A DNA stretch of 6,348 bases from Anaerolineales bacterium (lineage in GTDB: Bacteria; Chloroflexota; Anaerolineae; Anaerolineales; VGOW01). This document shows, piece after piece, positions 5,043 to 6,348 of this stretch. Position 1 is the first letter of the stretch, and every line of letters starts with the position of its first letter. The DNA lies in the NCBI GenBank assembly GCA_919901875.1, contig CAKKQG010000255.1, forward strand, positions 1 through 6,348. Direction: 5' to 3'. The notes under the pieces were generated by a model that ran no database searches, had not been told where the DNA came from, and was given only the letters and a program-made list of their open reading frames with translations. The translations under genes were made by a program, and so were the position numbers.

Positions 5043-6023
5043 ATGACCATATTCGTTTACATAGACCAGTTCAAAGGCAAAGCATTACCCGCGTCGTGGG
5101 AAGCATTGGGCGCGGCGAAAAAATTAGCAGGCGAGATGAACGCCAGTGTGACGGCGTTGGTGTTTGGCACCGGTGTCGAAGCGATTGCTAAAGAAGCGTT
5201 CACTTACGGCGCGGACTCGGTGACGATGTGCGATGACGCCACACTCGCCGACTTTCGGGTGAAGCCTTACGCCGCGTTGTTGGCTTCCACCTGCAAAGGC
5301 GGCAGCCCCGATGTTGTTTTAACTCCGGCGACGACTCGCGCCCGCGATGTGTTCGGCATGGCGTCGGTTGATCTCAACACGTCCGTCATCGCCGATGGAA
5401 TTTCGTTGACGGTTAAAGACGGCGCGGTCAATGTGACGCACCCGGCTTACGCTGGAAAACTCCTCAGCACCGTGGTGTGCAAAACTAAACGCCCGCAGAT
5501 GATCATGCTGCGCCCGCGCGCCTTCCCAAAACCCGAACCTAGTTCGAGCAAGAGTGGATCGATCAACAAAGTGAGCGCGATGTTGAGCGAAGATCAAATT
5601 GAGACGAAGGTCAGCGGTTACGCCATTGACGAAGGCAAAGTGAGTCTGGCTGACGCAAAAATTATTGTCAGCGGCGGGCGCGGTGTTGGCGGACCGGAGG
5701 GCTTTGTGCCGGTGCGGGAATTGGCGGAGACACTTGGGGCGGCGCTTGGGGCGAGCCGCGCGGCGGTGGACGCTGGATGGATTCCGTACGCGAATCAGGT
5801 CGGGCAGACTGGTCGCACCGTGAGTCCCGATCTTTATGTGGCGTGCGGCATCAGTGGAGCGATCCAACATCAAGCAGGTATGCGCTCGTCGAAATTGATC
5901 GTAGCGATCAATAAAGACGCAGACGCTCCGATTTTCAAATTGGCGCGTTATGGCGTGGTGGGCGATCTGTTCAAGATTGTGCCTGCCCTCAACGCCGAGT
6001 TCAAGAAGCGGTTGGGCAAATGA
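5043..6023 (+). CDS. etfA: Electron transfer flavoprotein subunit alpha
   Basis: EtfA is the FAD-carrying subunit that pairs with EtfB to shuttle single electrons in the cytoplasm. Its 326 residues are full length. The N-terminal domain (1-about 190) includes MTIFVYIDQFKGKALPASWE and the conserved TPATTRARD (94-102). The C-terminal FAD domain begins near 204 and shows SGGRGVGGPEGF (210-221), GASRAAVDAGW (236-246), QVGQTGR (252-258) and the complete EtfA signature at 264-290 (LY-VACGISGAIQH ... AIN). The tail KDADAPIFKLARYGVVGDLFK (291-311) closely resembles mitochondrial ETF-alpha. The ATG at 5043 gives the standard family N-terminus, but no Shine-Dalgarno precedes it: the upstream bases are an A/T-rich heptad repeat, so translation may rely on an unstructured leader or on ribosomes coming from etfB. 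A strong terminator follows 5 bp after the stop. Confidence 0.96.
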   Translation: MTIFVYIDQFKGKALPASWEALGAAKKLAGEMNASVTALVFGTGVEAIAKEAFTYGADSVTMCDDATLADFRVKPYAALLASTCKGGSPDVVLTPATTRARDVFGMASVDLNTSVIADGISLTVKDGAVNVTHPAYAGKLLSTVVCKTKRPQMIMLRPRAFPKPEPSSSKSGSINKVSAMLSEDQIETKVSGYAIDEGKVSLADAKIIVSGGRGVGGPEGFVPVRELAETLGAALGASRAAVDAGWIPYANQVGQTGRTVSPDLYVACGISGAIQHQAGMRSSKLIVAINKDADAPIFKLARYGVVGDLFKIVPALNAEFKKRLGK

Positions 6024-6028
6024 GAACG

Positions 6029-6065
6029 CAAAACGGGTTTCGCAACGAAACCCGTTTTGTTTTTT
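6029..6065 (+). terminator. Rho-independent terminator of etfBA
   Basis: A perfect 14-bp stem (6029-6042 with 6046-6059, CAAAACGGGTTTCG and its complement) with a CAA loop is followed by six T residues at 6060-6065. It starts 5 bp after the etfA stop codon and should end the etfBA transcript. Confidence 0.95.
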
Positions 6066-6107
6066 GAAAACACGACATTTGTCTATTCCCTTCGCGCCCG
6101 AAATCCC

Positions 6108-6256
6108 TTAAGATGGAATTGTTAGAAGATCATTTCCACTTCGACATTTCCCTCATAGGTGCGCTTCGGGAGTAGCGATCATTTAGGGGATAGCTATTGC
6201 CGAAGGGGGAACACCTATAAATAAAAGAGACAGCCTTGCGCTGTCTCTTTTGTTTT
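6108..6256 (+). ncRNA. Possible structured RNA or leader ending in a terminator
   Basis: After a weak -10-like TAAGAT (6109-6114), with no acceptable -35 found, the sequence can fold into one long interrupted hairpin. Its stems are ATAGGTG/CACCTAT (6155-6161 with 6212-6218), CTTCGG/CCGAAG (6164-6169 with 6200-6205) and GTAGC/GCTAT (6172-6176 with 6193-6197, one GU pair), with a 16-nt loop. The unpaired purine run after CCGAAG (GGGGAA, 6206-6211) forms an asymmetric bulge. A strong terminator follows at once. This layout fits a small RNA, a riboswitch with a terminator, or an attenuator. A 20-codon ORF (6113-6175) overlaps the 5' half of the hairpin. I do not recognise an RNA family. Both strand and 5' end are uncertain. 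Confidence 0.35.
6223..6256. terminator. Strong, probably bidirectional intrinsic terminator
   Basis: A perfect 12-bp stem (6223-6234 with 6240-6251, AAAAGAGACAGC and its complement) has a CTTGC loop. It is followed by TTTTGTTTT on the plus strand and TTTTATTTAT on the minus strand. It would end a plus-strand RNA from the preceding hairpin region, and also any leftward transcript entering from beyond the right edge. Confidence 0.9.
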
Positions 6257-6265
6257 GCGACAACG

Positions 6266-6320
6266 GCAGATGAATCTGCGCCAACATGCGAAGCACGAAG
6301 CCGCCCCACTTGTGGGCGGC
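6266..6320. repeat. REP-like hairpin pair
   Basis: Two GC-rich palindromes follow each other: GCAGAT-GA-ATCTGC (6266-6279) and GCCGCCC/GGGCGGC (6300-6306 with 6314-6320, 7-nt loop). Neither has a U-tract and neither lies in a gene. They resemble dispersed extragenic palindromes in style, but repetition elsewhere in the genome cannot be judged from this window. Confidence 0.4.
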
Positions 6321-6348
6321 TAAACTGGCGTGTTTGAAATCCGCGCAG

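Larger units (their letters stand above)
6024..6348. other. Non-coding tail downstream of etfA
   Basis: No convincing protein gene is visible in these 325 bp on either strand. They hold the etfA terminator (6029-6065), a possible structured RNA or leader (about 6108-6222), a second strong terminator (6223-6256) and REP-like hairpins (6266-6320). The longest ATG-initiated ORF noted is 20 codons (6113-6175). Confidence 0.6.

Noticed and set aside
5319..5873. Long 184-codon frame on the strand opposite etfA
   Set aside because: It is a shadow of the etfA coding sequence. The translation is Arg/His-rich without domains, whereas etfA is a firm family match over the same bases.
6162..6211. Glycine riboswitch or yybP-ykoY (Mn) riboswitch
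   Set aside because: Only short fragments match by eye. The partner CTCTCAGG segment of the glycine aptamer and the multi-stem junction of yybP-ykoY are missing, and no downstream target gene is visible.

Overview
The window looks like chromosomal DNA from a free-living bacterium of moderate GC content. It is most likely a member of the Chloroflexota (Anaerolineae-like). That guess rests on the style of the NB-ARC/TPR protein, the EtfB/EtfA sequences and intergenic regions full of short repeats. It is recognition only, not a search result; heptad intergenic repeats also occur in cyanobacteria.

Layout: a minus-strand block occupies the left two thirds. Read in its own direction it contains (i) a 719-residue STAND-class NB-ARC NTPase with a C-terminal array of five 40-residue TPRs (3861 to 1702), (ii) a 471-residue protein made of an N-terminal membrane anchor or signal peptide followed by about ten TPRs (1582 to 167), and (iii) the first 25 codons of a lipoprotein that runs off the left edge (75 to 1). 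A 305-bp divergent intergenic region separates this block from a plus-strand etfB-etfA pair (4167-4958 and 5043-6023). That pair encodes both subunits of an electron transfer flavoprotein, the soluble heterodimer that carries electrons from flavin dehydrogenases to a membrane quinone reductase. A strong intrinsic terminator follows etfA. The last 280 bp hold no convincing gene, but do hold a possible structured RNA or leader ending in a second strong terminator, then REP-like hairpins.

The genes themselves are familiar; the unusual material is the repeat content. The NB-ARC gene contains a 63-bp element with perfect 16-bp inverted ends inside its reading frame (exactly 21 codons); removing it in silico restores a smooth protein sequence. 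Two related CGAAT/ATTCG inverted repeats flank the minus-strand genes. Three intergenic regions carry tandem heptanucleotide tracts of different unit sequence. One of these tracts overlaps an apparently leaderless promoter, and another takes the place where a Shine-Dalgarno would be expected for etfA. This suggests a genome colonised by small non-coding palindromic and heptad elements. I saw no CRISPR array, tRNA, rRNA or transposase gene.
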